A stretch of 64,000 nucleotides of DNA from Lycocorax pyrrhopterus obiensis (taxonomy: Eukaryota; Chordata; Aves; Passeriformes; Paradisaeidae). The notes under the pieces were generated by a model. That model worked only from the letters and a program-made list of their open reading frames with translations. It searched no databases and had not been told where the DNA came from. The translations under genes and the position numbers were made by a program. The stretch covers positions 137,006,682 to 137,070,681 of the forward strand of contig JACSVZ010000002.1 of NCBI GenBank assembly GCA_014706295.1, in the 5' to 3' direction. This document shows, piece after piece, positions 21,319 to 34,369 of this stretch (the first letter of the stretch is position 1; every line of letters starts with the position of its first letter).

Positions 21319-21954
21319 TGTGGAGGTGGTGAAGTGCCACAACCTTCCCAAAAGTGTCCCCAACTGGAGGGAGCCACTTTGGCGCTGAGACCAAATGAAG
21401 GCACAGGCACGCTCCCTAGGTGGTACAGCCACTCACTCACACATCCACAAGGCGACGATCAGTGGAAAAGAGGAGAGAAGGGTCTTTTGTATGGGGTTCC
21501 AGCAACGAGAGTTTATTCCAAGCACGGAGGGTCCAGGAACAAAAGACAAAATAGAGAGTGAGGGCACAAACTTATATATGGGGCCGGTAGGGGCGGGGAA
21601 ATGCCAGAGCCAATGGCCTGAAGGCAGGGAGGCAGAGTGAGGGTGGAACAAAGGTACAATAACCAATGGCGAAGTAGGAGGGGTGGGCAGGAAAGCAGAA
21701 ACCAATGGGAGAACCAGGAGAGGGGAACTTTCTAGATGGGGACCAAACAAGGCATAAAGAGGCAGGTGCCAACGGGCCAATCCAACATACAGAAACAGCT
21801 ACATTAACATAATAAAACAGTGCATTGTGGGCACGCTCCTTGTGCTCATCACAACCTAGGGCGTGGTTCAGGAATTAGGGGCTGTCCCACCAGCAGACCT
21901 GTTTTGTCCCTGGGCCAGCTGGCCCACTGGTCCTGACCAGTGCAGTCTCACACA
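21319..21954 (-). mobile_element. LTR, class II-like, opposite orientation to the 28.4-kb copy
   Basis: On the minus strand: three CCATTGG boxes (+ strand CCAAT at 21610, 21663, 21702), a GC box (21591-21598), TATA box ATATATAAG (21571-21579) and AATAAA (21512-21517). Blocks such as CTAGAAAGTTC and CCATACAAAAGACCCTTC match the LTR at 28443-29073, and the lengths agree (636 against 631 bp). Ends are set by TG/CA and this comparison. I found no target duplication, so it may be one LTR of a decayed provirus. Confidence 0.6.
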
Positions 21955-22599
21955 CTGCAACAAGAATCGGTTTTCCAGGTACCTTTACGTGTAATAAAAT
22001 ACACAAAACACAACAAATATTTGAGGAACAATATTCCTGATTACATATTTGTCCTGTGTGGCACATCTATGCAAAATACTTATATTTACTGTACTCTCCT
22101 ACGGCCACAAGGGCTTACTGCCTACTCATGCTCAACGTGTTGTACACCAGGACCCTCAGGCCTGTTTTATGCAAAAGTCCTTCCTAACCAGTTGTTACCC
22201 AGCAGGTACTGTCACACGGGATTGTTTTGTCCCAGATCTTAGCATTTGTCTTCGCAGGAATTCATTAATACTTTGCCAGAAACTTTTCCATCCTGTTAAG
22301 ATCACAGTCTTACCCTCCAGCATATCAAATGTTACCCAGTTGGGTATCTGCTATGAGCTTTTAAAAGGTCCCTTCTGCCACATCACCTTGGTCACTATTG
22401 AAGGTGTCTAACAGCACCAGCACCCTGAGCAGTGCCAGTGGTAACTGGGCATCAGCCCGTCTTCCTGCTGCTGATCACAGTCTTATCAGTTAAGATGGAC
22501 AGTGAGTTTCCCACACACCATTCTTTGTTTTACTATCAAAATCACAGCTCTATAGTTTGATTGCAAGGACACACTGACATACTAAATGGAAAGCCTTTC
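21955..22599. other. G+C-richer unclassified sequence beside the class II-like LTR
   Basis: No open frame of note. Composition is above that of the surroundings, with text such as ACCAGGACCCTCAGGCC (about 22146). It may be a decayed retroviral remnant flanking the LTR at 21319-21954, but I recognise no motif in it. Confidence 0.35.
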
Positions 22600-22720
22600 T
22601 AACATCAGGATAAATAATATCCACAGTGCTTTCCTCTTCCATTGAGGCAGTTGTCTCATCAAAGAAGCCAAAACACTTGATCAGTCCTGGGGATGTAATT
22701 TGCTGGAGGAGCAGCAAAAT
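22600..22720 (-). mobile_element. Possible ancient CR1-like fragment
   Basis: ATCCACAGTGCTTTCC and following bases (about 22617-22670) resemble the CR1 block at 3670-3725 in the reverse orientation, with many changes. Too short and diverged to be sure. Confidence 0.35.
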
Positions 22721-23768
22721 TGATGTACATTACATATATCAAATCCAATTATATGTTATGCAATTTTCCATTGAAAAACCAGAAAATACTCTTGTAATAT
22801 TCCTTTATAATGGCTATTATAGTCAGTTATCTCATACAGGGAAATTTACTTCCCTAGCAAATGTGAGTTCAAGACAGTATAAGGAACCTGATTAAAAAAA
22901 AAAAAAAAGGATAAAGGAATCCATACAAAAAAGCTTAAGAGTACTTTACCAAAAACATTCAGATAGAACTCCTTAGATTAATTAAAAAAGCGTAGCTATT
23001 ACCTGAAAGGAACATATAAATAGCATCTTGTATATTCCATTGAAATAAAAGATTCTTAATTCTCATGTGTCTGTAAATTTTAGAATGCTAGCAAAAGATA
23101 ATTTTTCTTAGTTTATGTTTCAAATTTAAGTATCACTTAAAATGTTAATTAATTCTAGTCATACCACACTAGATAATGAACTGTAAATTTAGACACCATG
23201 AGTCCAAAATAAAATGCATTCTCTAGATCCCAATGTTTATGTGGATTAATATTACTTTTCAGTATTAGTTATTATAAATACTATGCTGCTATGTGTTATA
23301 AATATTATTGCTGTTGAATTTTAATTTTATTAAGATTCTTTTATTAATGTTAGAGTACAAGTGTTTCTGTTTATTAATATCAATATTACTATAAACTGGT
23401 GTTGATACTGAGAGATGTTTACAGGTATTTTAAGAAGCCTCTAAACTTTGTGAGATATTATGGGTCTTGTAAGTCTTTTAGTCAAAGTTTGGAAAAAAGA
23501 AATATCAAAAGAAGAAACAAAGAAAATTTCCATTGGCAAGAGTCTGCAGAAGCATTAAGTTCCTGGTTCTGATAAATTCTTCACCCAGAAGGTTAACCAA
23601 CACATCAAATGTACGTATAATGCCCATTACATAATCAAATGCTTTGCTGAGAGGGCAGCTGGGAGTTCAGGTAATTATCTTGTCCCAGGTGAGTCCCTTG
23701 TCCCAAATCAGTCTCATCTGTTCAGAGACAGGATGAGGAGTTCCTAAGCCACTCAGGGATTGAAGTGC

Positions 23769-23784
23769 ACTGTGTGCACACAGT
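23769..23784. repeat. Perfect 16-bp palindrome
   Basis: ACTGTGTGCACACAGT equals its own reverse complement. No neighbouring features suggest a role. Confidence 0.8.
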
Positions 23785-26690
23785 CTGATATCCATGATGC
23801 TGTAATACTGAATGAAAACATAATTGCAGGAAAAGCTTTATTCTTATCCTTATATCTCACTTAATGACTTTACTAGCATCCTAAAATTTACAAAACCATG
23901 AAGTTTTAAGTGATGGTGCAGTGTTTGGGGCATCCTATTACAGACTATTTCCAGAATGCTATAGGGGCAGGACTGGACTTGGTTTGGCTATTCAGTATCA
24001 AATGTTATCCTAACAAGCCTTGTACCCTTTATAAATGCTCTATTGCTTGATTCTGCAACACCATTCTTTCCATTCTGTGAAAATATCCTTTAATTCAGAC
24101 TTTTTGAACCAAGAGGCTTTTGTCTTAGGGTTAAAGTTGTGTCACTTACAGCACAGTGCTGGCCCAGGGCAAAACACTGTTGTAGTGTTTACCATGACAT
24201 TTTTGTAGTGGATGCCATTCAACCTCAGGGACAGACAGCTGCCCCAACTCCTGTTTTATTTTGTAACAGAGGCTTAGATAGCAGTTGCAGTCCTTTCACT
24301 TCTGGGAGGACAAGACTTCTGATTACTGTTAGGATGGCTCAGAAAACCCTTAGGTTTTTCAGCAGATTGCAGTAAAAGATGCTGTCAGGGAACTGCTCCC
24401 CTTCAACTCTTATTATATATTTACTGCCCAAATACACCTTTATTCTCTGTATGATGAAATTTTATATGTTACTGATTTCTTCTTTATCCATGAATTGTTA
24501 CTATGAATGAGATGCTTTGAGCTTTCAACCTGCATTCAGTCAAGAATCTCAATTTTTAGCTATTCTTTGAAAATATTGGCTAAAAGCCTCAGGAATCTTT
24601 TGAATGAAAAGTGCTATGTAAATGTGAGCTCATTTGTATGCTTTTATAAGCATATTAGAAACTATAAGAAATACTAATTTCCTCTCTGCATTTCCTTATT
24701 ATTTTACTTAGGTGACCACACCTTTTTAAAAATTAAGTACTTACCATTAATGTAAAACTAATATTAAAATCAAGGTTGCTAGTACTTTGCTTTGTTATAT
24801 GATGTCCTTCTGATCTTCCCTTAGTCCCTTGTTGAATTTTGTGAAAATTTACAGTTATTTTTCTAATTTTAAATTATTATTGCACAAAATAATGATTTCC
24901 TACTAAAATTCCAGATGAAGTTTCTCATATTTCATAAAAGAAAATTTTTTTATGCCTTATTTATTCAGGGATCAATCTGAAGTGTTTTTGATAACAGCTT
25001 GAATTAACTGAACTGGAACTGTTGCTCACAACAGTTGACCTCAACACTTCCTCAGAGGATTTTTTTGTTTTGTTTCTGACTGTGTTGCTAAGTTGGTAGA
25101 AAATGGAGAAATTTCCATAACAAAAACTGCATGATTCTAAATGGCTTCTGAAAGCCAGTGATGGGAACAAAATTATTTGCACACTACAATTATCAAATAG
25201 TACTGTGATCAAAAAATTTTCTTTTCAAGGGAAAGCCCTGTGAAGACAAGCATTTTGAGTTGAAATTAGTTGTAATGCATCTGGCCCTTTACCTGGTGTA
25301 GGAAATTCAAAACTAAAGATATATCATTTCCTTGTGTTCATCAATTAGCTCGTGAACATAGAATTTTTATCTATAGTCATTGCCTGGCAGCTAAACATTC
25401 ATTCAATAGAGGTTTTATACATTCTGAGAACAGATTTGCAACTGCTGGTGATTCTGCTGATATCAAGGTATTTAGAATGGAAGATGTTTATCTTGCTTAG
25501 CATCTCGAACATAGTCGTAGACTCAATCATCTGGATAACTCAGATAAGATTCTTATATCAAGCTTTTTGAAAAGGACTAATTATTTTGGATGAACCTGTG
25601 GTAAATCCACACATACCCTCTTTTTGCTTTTTTAAATTTTTTTTTGTTAGCTTCATTTTCAGGAACTGCTGATTAGTCTCTCTTGCTGAAGGTCAAGACA
25701 GAGCATCAGAGCCTGTAAATTTGCTAGTAAATTCTCAGGAAGCTAGTTAAAAAGAGTTACAATTAATTTTAGTGTAAAAAGAACAAGTGAGAGAAAGAAG
25801 TCTTAAGATCATGTGGGGAAATCAACAGTTTAACACAGAATAAAATGTCAAAGGAGGTCAATGCAAAAAGTACATTAAAAGGAGAAAAAATATGATGCAA
25901 ACTAGATGGTGAATTAATGTTCAAAACACATATTTAGTCGCACTGCATAGAGAGCTGTACCTCTGCCATTTCTATTCAACAATATTTTAATGTCTTGCAG
26001 TGTTCACATAATGCAGTCTGGACTCTTTGGGTTCAAGCTTAAGCCACATGACATGGAGAGAATAAAGACCTGAAAGAAGAGATTAGCTTACAGAAGTACC
26101 TAATCTTGGTCCAGTTTTTCCTCCTAAGCACTTTGGGAAGTAGTAGATGAAAAGGCAAAATAAATTATTTTACTAGTTTTGATCTAACACCTCGTAAAAA
26201 TTCAGCAGGAAAAAAAACCACATGCAAAGTTATGTCAGCAGTCACAAAATTTAGTAATTTTCTTCTAGAGCTGGGGTGATGGTGTTCCCAGAAGTTGTTT
26301 TCAGTTTAAAAGAGTTGAACTGCTAGACAATACAGATAGAAAGAATCTGTTATTTAAAAGAGTGATTCAAAATGCAAAACTGATGTGGGGGCTTTGATTT
26401 TTTCTCTGAGAGAATATCTCTCTAAGGACTATAGAAAGCCTTGGAAGACTTATCTCCTTAAAACAAATTTAGTTTGTGATTTCTTTCTGCTGGGAATATT
26501 CTTAGTATCAACAAAAGTATGAATTATTAATTAAACTTCCATCATTATCAGTATATTCCTATACCTATCTTCCAACCTTTGACACTCCGAGAAATAATTT
26601 ACTGAGAACATTCTCTTTTGAAGAACCAGAGTTTAGTTTAGTTCAGCACGTCACATAAATATAAACCTTATTTTACATCTTTCAGTCGGC

Positions 26691-26736
26691 ATTACCTGTA
26701 TGTAAGGATTAGAATTACCTATATGTAAGGATTAGC
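26691..26736. repeat. 23-bp tandem duplication
   Basis: Two copies of ATTACCTGTATGTAAGGATT plus three bases (26691-26713 and 26714-26736), differing at two positions. Confidence 0.85.
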
Positions 26737-27357
26737 GCAATATTGAATTTTGCATCACACACTTTCTTGGATTAAAGCAGAAAGCATTTGGAACCTCCTA
26801 GAAAAGAGTCTTATAAAATGATAACAGAGGAATATACATATTTAAATGTTTACTTGAGAAATATATTGTTGCTGCAGCAAGCAACTCAGTTTTGGACTAA
26901 ATTTTCATATTGTTCAATAAAGCTTTGAAATTTTTCATAAATTTACAATTTATAAATGTAAGAAGCACGTACAATTTCACATGTTATAGCAGTATTATCC
27001 AGCTGACATACAATGAAACCCAGATATGAGACACAAGTGTTTGAAATAATGTGCATGTTTGTGATCATCACCTTTAATCCAGTTTGATAAAGCCATGTCT
27101 GGATATTATATATTTTGGCTGAATAATAATTTTTTAACTGGGGGGAAGACTTTTGTTATGTGTATGATTTTATTATCAAATTGTTCACATTATCCTTTGT
27201 AAATATCTGAAGACAGAGAGCAGTGACAGTAGCAATTTAATCACACACAGACTGAGAACAACTTAATAAAAACTTTATGGTAGATGAGATTTTACTGAAT
27301 AGAATTTTATTGTTCATTTTTCATAAAATGCACATTCAGCTACAATTGATACCTCAT

Positions 27358-27758
27358 TGTCCTGGTTTTGGCCAGAACGGGGTTATTTTTTGCAATAGCT
27401 GGGAGGTGGGGTGGCTGAGGGCATGTGGCCAGGATTCTGTCATTGTCTGATATGACCTCAGGTCAGTTCCAGGGTCGGGGCAAACGGACTTTCCCTTCCA
27501 GTGGACAAGGTGGAACTCCAGTATGTTTGTTTAGTTCAGGAGTTTTTCTGTGTAAATCATTTGTTTTTCTTATACCTTTTGTTATTACTAGTGTTGCCAT
27601 TACTGTTCATTTTCTTACTTCATTGCTGTTTCTGTAAATTGTTTGTATCTGAACCAGTCATCTTGAGCTTTTGTGGCTCCCATTGGACCAGAGAGGGTGT
27701 CATGTGGTCTTTTTAGTTGGAGTACTAAATTGGAGAACACCATTCCTAAACCATGACA
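27358..27758 (+). mobile_element. Solo LTR, ERV-L-like
   Basis: A 401-bp unit starting TGTCCTGGTTTTGGCC and ending AAACCATGACA, with TG/CA ends. Flanking five-mers are CTCAT and CTCAA, a duplication with one mismatch. The opening TGTCCTGG is shared with the sense start of the provirus LTR. There is no internal sequence on either side. Orientation is inferred from that shared start. Confidence 0.72.
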
Positions 27759-27763
27759 CTCAA

Positions 27764-28436
27764 AAAATCCACTTTAAAAGGTATCCCATAGAAGAATTCA
27801 AGGATCTTCCAGCTTCCCTGAGATTCTACTGAAAACAGACAGACTAAGATTATTTGTTCAGAAACTACTATGTGTGTGGGTTCGCTTTTTGGATGTGTTT
27901 TGTTTTCGTTTGGTTGGCTGGGTTTTCTTCTTTTAATAACAGTATTTCAGATAGAAAAGGAAAGTGAAGGTAAAATTTTAAACTTGGGTAGTGGAAGGAG
28001 AAGTACTTGTAGAAGGCATTGGAAAGCAGTACCAAAAAGAAAAAAACACTCAACTAAAACACACACCCACACAAATCCCAACCATTCAACTCATCCAATA
28101 AAGTACAATGTTTCTGAATAATTCAGACTTCAAATTACACAGTAGTGAAAACAATGTTCAGAAGTATCTTTCTTCCACATAATTACTTCGTCGGGGGGAA
28201 GCTATTTAGTTAGAGTTTTAAGAGAAATTTATCACAGAACTTTAAACTGCTTGAATTGTTCTGTGTTTTGATATGTGATAAGAATTTTTAAACAGTGTTT
28301 TATTAATATGTGGGAGTCATTGCCCTGATATGCTTCTAGAGATTAATATTAATGTGTGTCACTTTATCTTCATTCCTGCAATTAGGATGTGTGATCCTTG
28401 GGGAATATATGTTTTTGGGGTTTTTTTCTATTTCAA
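27764..28436. other. Non-coding DNA between two LTRs
   Basis: A GT-rich stretch (27870-27925) and a CA-rich stretch (28055-28095) face each other but do not form a clean inverted repeat. No gene recognised. Confidence 0.5.
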
Positions 28437-28442
28437 GTTTGA

Positions 28443-29073
28443 TGTGGTGGCCAATTAGCCTGTGGTACAAGGGACAAAGAGAGTCCGCTGGCAGGACAAG
28501 TCCCTCGTACTGAAAGTCACAGGTTAGGGTGACCAGAAAGGCTCCCCCCAGCATGCATTGTTCTGGTATGCTAATGTACCCCAGTTCTGCTTCCCTGGTT
28601 GGCTGTTGGCCTCCCCACCCCCTTGCTACCTTATATGTTTCATGTCCTAGAAAGTTCTCCACTCCAGGTTCCCCGTATTGGCCTTTGCCCCTCGCCGCTC
28701 CCCCAGAGTTTCCCCATTGGCTCCCCTTCCCTAGTCCTGCCTTTGTTCTGCCCCCATGCCCTCAGATCATTGGTTTCTGGCGCTCACTTCACTCCCGTAC
28801 TTAAACCTGAGCTTTCCGTTGTTCTCGTCTTTGCCCCTGGAACCCTTCACAGTGTGGAAGCAATAAGCTGCTCCTGTGGAACTCCATGCAAAGACCCTTC
28901 CAGCCTCTTTGCCGTCGACCCATATTACTGAAGCTGTCTGTGCGTTTGTGTGAGCACGCATGCGTGAGTGTGTGTAGCTGATCCTGCTTCGCTGCTTCGC
29001 TTTGGAGACGCTTTTTAGAGATCGCAACACCTCGCACTCCGGCTCAAAAGCTGCAGAGCTCGAGATAGCGATA
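28443..29073 (+). mobile_element. Solo LTR, class II-like
   Basis: G+C-richer than its surroundings, with promoter grammar. ATTGG boxes lie near 28677, 28716 and 28769, a TATA-like TACTTAAA at 28798-28805, and AATAAG at 28862-28867 followed by a long U5. It starts TGTGGTGGCC. GTTTGA at 28437-28442 and again at 29074-29079 gives a 6-bp target duplication, the size typical of class II (alpha/beta-like) elements. The right end reads ATA and not CA, so it is mutated or the edge is off by a few bases. Related to the element at 21319-21954. Confidence 0.65.
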
Positions 29074-29079
29074 GTTTGA

Positions 29080-30284
29080 TACCATTCTCAGTGAACTGAG
29101 TGAAATAAACAAGATTTTTTCTTTCACTGGCTTCCATTACAGAAGACTGAACATTGGCAGTTCATCTTTTCTGAAACTTCATTCAGAAGATTTTCCTATA
29201 CAGAAAAGATTCCATTCCATTCCATGTGCAAAATTATTTGTTTACATATTATGCACATTTGACCAACCATTAATGTTAGCAAGTGGAGGAAGGTATATCT
29301 AAAAATAAAGCAGAAAAGCCTATATATGTTGTTACATAATGGAAAACTACATTGAGGTAAATCCATTTACAGCACTAAAGAAACTTTTAACATGTGGAGA
29401 AGTTAATGTGAGGAATACTTCAAAACCTCTGAAGATTTTGAACTCTTTCCTGCCCTTCACAAGCATGAAGCTAAGACTTACCATTTTGGGGGGACTGGGA
29501 GAAGAAAATTAAATAAAAAAGAAGGAAATAAATTATGCGTACCACTAAGAACAAAAAGAAATACTAAGACACCCAGATGAGGGATTATTCCCCAAATGAC
29601 CCACTGTCATACCTAAGTCCTTTCTAATCTTAATTTTTTTCCCTTTTCTCAGATGAGAATCAGTCTTTCCAAAATGACCAGCTCTTTTGCAGATATGAAG
29701 AGTTCTTTTACTCTTAGGTCTATTGAACATGCATAAGCAACTGGATTTTCTCTGAAGCTGGGAGTTAGATCAAATCCCTGAACACTAGGTCACCTCATAA
29801 ATTTCCCTTACTCTTTCTATCTTTACATATTTAGGAAGTGCAGCAGGACATTCATACTAGTATAACAAGTGACCACAACTTCCAGTAGCTCTGTGAAAGC
29901 TAAACGCAACATACTCAAATTAATTAGAGAAGGAACTTTCTCACTTCCAAGTTCACTCACTTCCAGTTCAGTCTTACACTACAGTTTTTTGTTAGTTCTT
30001 TTCTGTCCCTATAAAGGTCTACCAAGCTAGAAACAAAGTAAGTACATGCAGTATGGCAAAGAACATCATCCTTTGAAACTATCAGAATATTACATTAATG
30101 TGCAGTTCTTTTCCAATTTCAGCACCATTTATAGGTGTACTTAAACTGAAGGATTAGGATAACTTCTTGAGTTTTATTGTCACTCAAGACATCAAAATAG
30201 TGTTTGCCTCCAACACAGAAAAGAATCAAACATGTCTCTGCTCTTTCTGACTAATGTTTGTTTAATGATTTCTTAAAGATCTCC
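29080..30284. other. A+T-rich non-coding DNA
   Basis: Nothing recognised. Open frames are short. Confidence 0.55.
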
Positions 30285-30560
30285 CATAATGAGCACTCTA
30301 CAACTTCTCAGGCAATCCCTTTCTGAGTCTCACCAGCATTACCAATAGAAAGCTTTTTTCCCCTGATATTTTATTTATAGGTATTTTTTCTGTAGTTTAA
30401 ATTTATATTTTTTTGTCTTTTCCACTATAAATGTGAAAAAAATGAACCATTCACAGGAGCCTTTTACGTGCTTCAGAGCAGTTACCATATCCCTCCTTGA
30501 TCTTTGTTTGGGTAACAGTTTTCAGACAGCATGTTTTGATCATTTTTATAAATCTCTTGT
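30285..30560 (-). mobile_element. Ancient CR1-like fragment
   Basis: CAACTTCTCAGGCAATCC and the following CTGAGTCTCACCAGCATTACC mirror the CR1 block seen at 7393-7440. A degraded continuation ends near 30560. Heavily mutated. Confidence 0.45.
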
Positions 30561-31247
30561 GCAATTTTCTTAGTAAGTCCTCATCTTTCTATATTACTTT
30601 ATTTGTGTCTTACCAATGTTGAACAAAGCAGAAAGATTACTTTACGTTCCTGCGTACTGTACTGTTGTTTACAAAGCCCTGCATAGCTTTGCAACAACAT
30701 CATTTCATTTGCCAGTTTGTTTGCAGGTTTGATCTGCTCTAAGCATTGGATTCTATCTAGCTAATTTTTCACCATCTTGTTTTTGCTCAAAGTCTTCCTT
30801 CCTACATGTGGTATCTTGCATTTTTCTTTCTATTGAATAACATAATTTAGTACATGCATCATTGTGTTTGGTCTTAGTTTTATTTATTTCTTCCCTTTTG
30901 TATGCCTTCTTCCATCTAATGCTGTTAAACTCTCATGTAAAAGAATTAGAATTTGTCCAGCCTTGTTCTTAATAAATCTCTATTTTTTTACTTAGTTCCT
31001 TTTCACACTTGAAATATTTAAAAGTGGGGTGAGGTTTTTTGTTGTTGTTTATTTGTTTCTTTGTTTGTTTCTAATTTAAAATGCCACCTACTGTTTATTT
31101 GAAAATTTAAATCAATATCAGGAGTCTGTTAAATATCCCATATGCTCCTTTTTTTAAAGACATAATTTATGTCTTTTTTCTGAGTCCTCTGGAAATTAAC
31201 CTGTCCTTCAAAAGTTTGTAAAGAAAATCACTGGAAAACTGAGTTTC

Positions 31248-31770
31248 ACAAAACCATAAAATCAAAGACTTGTAGCATCTTAGAACAGACCAGGTTGGAA
31301 GAAACCTCAAAATATTATCTGGTCAAACCATTCATGACAACAGAAGCCTAGATGAGATTATCCAATACCCTGTTCAATCATATCTTGAAAATCTCCAGTG
31401 ACAGGAACTCTGTACCCTTTCACCAAATGATTGTTCTTACTATAGAAAATAGGTTTTTTTATGTAGGAATGAAACCTCTCCCAGGACAATTTTCACGTGT
31501 TGCCCTCAGGTGTCATCTCTGTGTGCCTCCTGGGGAAGAGGGAGCCTCCTCTTTGTAGCTGCTCTTTAAGAACTGGAATGCTGTGAGTGGGTCTGTCCTG
31601 GGGCTCCCCTTCTCCCGGAAGAAAAGACCTAACACTTTTAGTTATTCCTCACTGGGCATGTTTTCCAGATGTTCAATCATCTTTGTGGTCCTCCTTTGGA
31701 CCTCCTTTAGTCTGGCCATGCCTTTCTCTAAATTTCATCAGCCAGATGCCTAAATGTCACACAATGAAAT
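31248..31770 (-). mobile_element. CR1 LINE 3' fragment, older copy
   Basis: A degenerate CR1 tail (ACCATAAAATCAAAGACTTG) is followed by GACCAGGTTGGAAGAAACCT and CR1 ORF2-end text to about 31770, including TCCTCCTTTGGACCTCCTTTAG. It has no intact frame. Confidence 0.82.
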
Positions 31771-34369
31771 GGCTAATCAACTTGAATACATTGAATTTAT
31801 CTAACTAACCCTTCTACCCTGCTCTGTTATTATAATTTTTTTTTGATTTTCTCTTTCTACAACTGAAAATAATTGTCATAGCTGAGTTCTGTTAGCTTTA
31901 AAAAAAAAAAAAAGGAAAAATTAGTTCATATATTTGGTATTAGCTATCAATAGCTTTCCTTCTCCACTGAGTGGCACATGAGCCCACTTCTAGCTTTCCC
32001 TCCTGCTACTAATTGGCTTCTGGTTACTGTTGCATCTTTGTGCCTCATTTGATTTTTTCTCTCAAGCTTGTAGTAAACATTTGCAATCATATTTTTAATC
32101 TTTGTGACTGAGTTGTATACTGAACTCATCTTTTGTTTGAATGCTCTTTTATTATACTTTCAAAATTTATTCCAGATTTGTTTTCTTAGACTGATCCATT
32201 GTAACAACTTTTGAATAAATGCACTAAGCTTATTGAAGTATATAATTGTATTTTTTTAAATTATTATTTTGATACACTTCTATTTGTGTTAAATTCCATG
32301 AAAGTGCTCATTTTATTGTCACCATCATCGAAATAACCCTTCACTCTGAAATTCTCAAGTGTGTCCTCCCAGTTGGTCATCTACTTTGTAGAAAACAACA
32401 TCTTGTTGTCCTAACCACAGTGAAGATTGAAAGTCTTTAAAAAGTGCATTTCCAGAGCTTGCTGGACAATCCATTCTCTTCTCAGTACACACTCAGGTAA
32501 ACTTCTTTCTCTCTTCATTATCTTCTGCCTTCAATGACTTTTGCCTTCAAGTTTAGAACTCACAAAGTTGGACATTGTACAGCAGTTTGGCTGACTGCCT
32601 TTTTAGGGAGATTTGATATATGACATACAAGATGTTTGGAATAAGATGTACGCTATATTTCCATCCCAGTTGTCAGAACTCATCTCTGAGATGTATGGAT
32701 CTGTAACATACAGGGCATGCCAACTAAAGAACGAAATGCCTAGACAGTCAGGAAAACTGAAAAGTTTTGTATTTTGGGATAGCTTATCTTTGGTCTAATT
32801 CCAGTATAATCACTTTCAAAAGGGCTAATGACACTGACAAGTTTACAAATGTTTTAAAAATGAAAGATCTTTTCTGCTTTAATTTTTGTATGTTTTACCT
32901 ATGTCAGCTGGTCAAACAAAGTATATTAATTTTTATATATATTACCTGTTAAGGGAGGGTGTTTTTAATTATTATTACTGACAATATTATCATTATTAAC
33001 CATTAATTAGGTGATATGTATGGGTGAAAAACATGTATGCATTTCATGTTAACGCTGTTTTGGTTAGCTGACACTTCTGCAGTGCACGTTTTTCTGGATC
33101 AGCAATGAACACAGTCATAGTAGCAGCAAAACCTGAGAAGTGGAAAGGCGAAGGAACATGAGAAGACAATCACTTAACTGTAGCAGTATCCTAAAAGATT
33201 GTAAGACTTCAGGCTGTTATTCACTGTCGCTGCTAGGACTCCACAGATACTATCTGTCATAGCATGTTAACCAACAAGAACAATAATGTGTTCCATATAA
33301 TATGTTCCTTAAGATCTGAATAAAATTGTGAACAGAAAGTTCATGCCAAGGGACTAGAAAAAACTGCCAGCAAAGCTGGGACAAATAAATTTCCTATGGA
33401 GAGAAAAGCTAGTTTCTCAGTGCTGGCTAATCTATGTGCCAGACAAACAGTTTGCAAAAATAGGTTTAGTTTTTTCATGCTTCTGAACTGCCTGGCCTAG
33501 AGATGGGTATTCGGTTCCTGGTGTACTATCCTGTGTCTCAGTGTTCCCAAACCAAATGGCTGTTCTGGCAGTAGGGTGTGACCTCATTTGACAGTGTCTT
33601 TGCCACACATTTTTGTCTGTTTTCATGCATCCTGTGTATTGGCAGAAGCAACTGTTAAAGCAGCTAAAACTAAAGCAGACCCAGTGTTTCTTTTTATATA
33701 GCTGAAGGACAAAAATCAATTATATTAGGAAACTGAACCTAGCACAGAGATTGCCGCTTAATTCCCCTTCTGCAGGGAGAGACATAGGTAACTTAGGACA
33801 GTGCTTCAATTCCTCAGTACTCCTTCTCACAAAAGGCCAACAAAAAGCATTTCTCTGAGAGGTAAGAGATCAAAATTCCAATCTCTATCACAGTTTAATT
33901 CATACATCAAAATGTAGTTGCAGAAACAACTGGACTTGGTACATCAGTTTGAGGTCTGCTCTGCTGTTGTTTAGTCTTTGGTCCTTATTTTTTTTTCTTT
34001 TCCCTGGTGAAAAAAGATAAATGTCTCTGTTTATTCCATTGCAAAAACACATTGCAATGCTTCAGAATTGTTTATGAAATAGGATTCTTATCCTCAGATC
34101 AGCAGGGTAGGTTTCTCAACTTGATTGCGTTTGGTCTTTCCTCTCTCACAATATTTTGGAAAGGTTTATTTTCTTCATTATTTTCTTAGGATGAAAATAA
34201 TAGGAAATTTAAACAAAGAAAATCAAGAAAGGGGCATGGATTTCTCCCTGGCAAGTTGTTCTGGCACTAAATTTTTTCAAGAAGTCTTGACAAGAGGCAT
34301 TCTTTACTACAGTAACCAGTGCCAAGTCCTATCTATTCTCAGGTCTGTGGCTGCAATAAGATGCTGATG
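31771..34369. other. A+T-rich non-coding DNA
   Basis: A poly-A run near 31900. No coding exon, RNA or repeat family recognised. Confidence 0.55.

Larger units (their letters stand above)
22721..27357. other. A+T-rich non-coding DNA
   Basis: Poly-A run near 22895. A weak CR1-like stretch at about 23560-23670 (ATCAAATGCTTTGCTGAG). The palindrome and 23-bp duplication are listed separately. No gene recognised. Confidence 0.55.

Noticed and set aside
21138..21780. Frames of 100-123 codons in the 21-kb LTR region as host genes
   Set aside because: They overlap LTR promoter and polyadenylation elements on both strands and show no protein motif.
27870..28095. Long inverted repeat formed by GT-rich and CA-rich stretches
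   Set aside because: Complementarity is only compositional. No continuous stem beyond a few bases.
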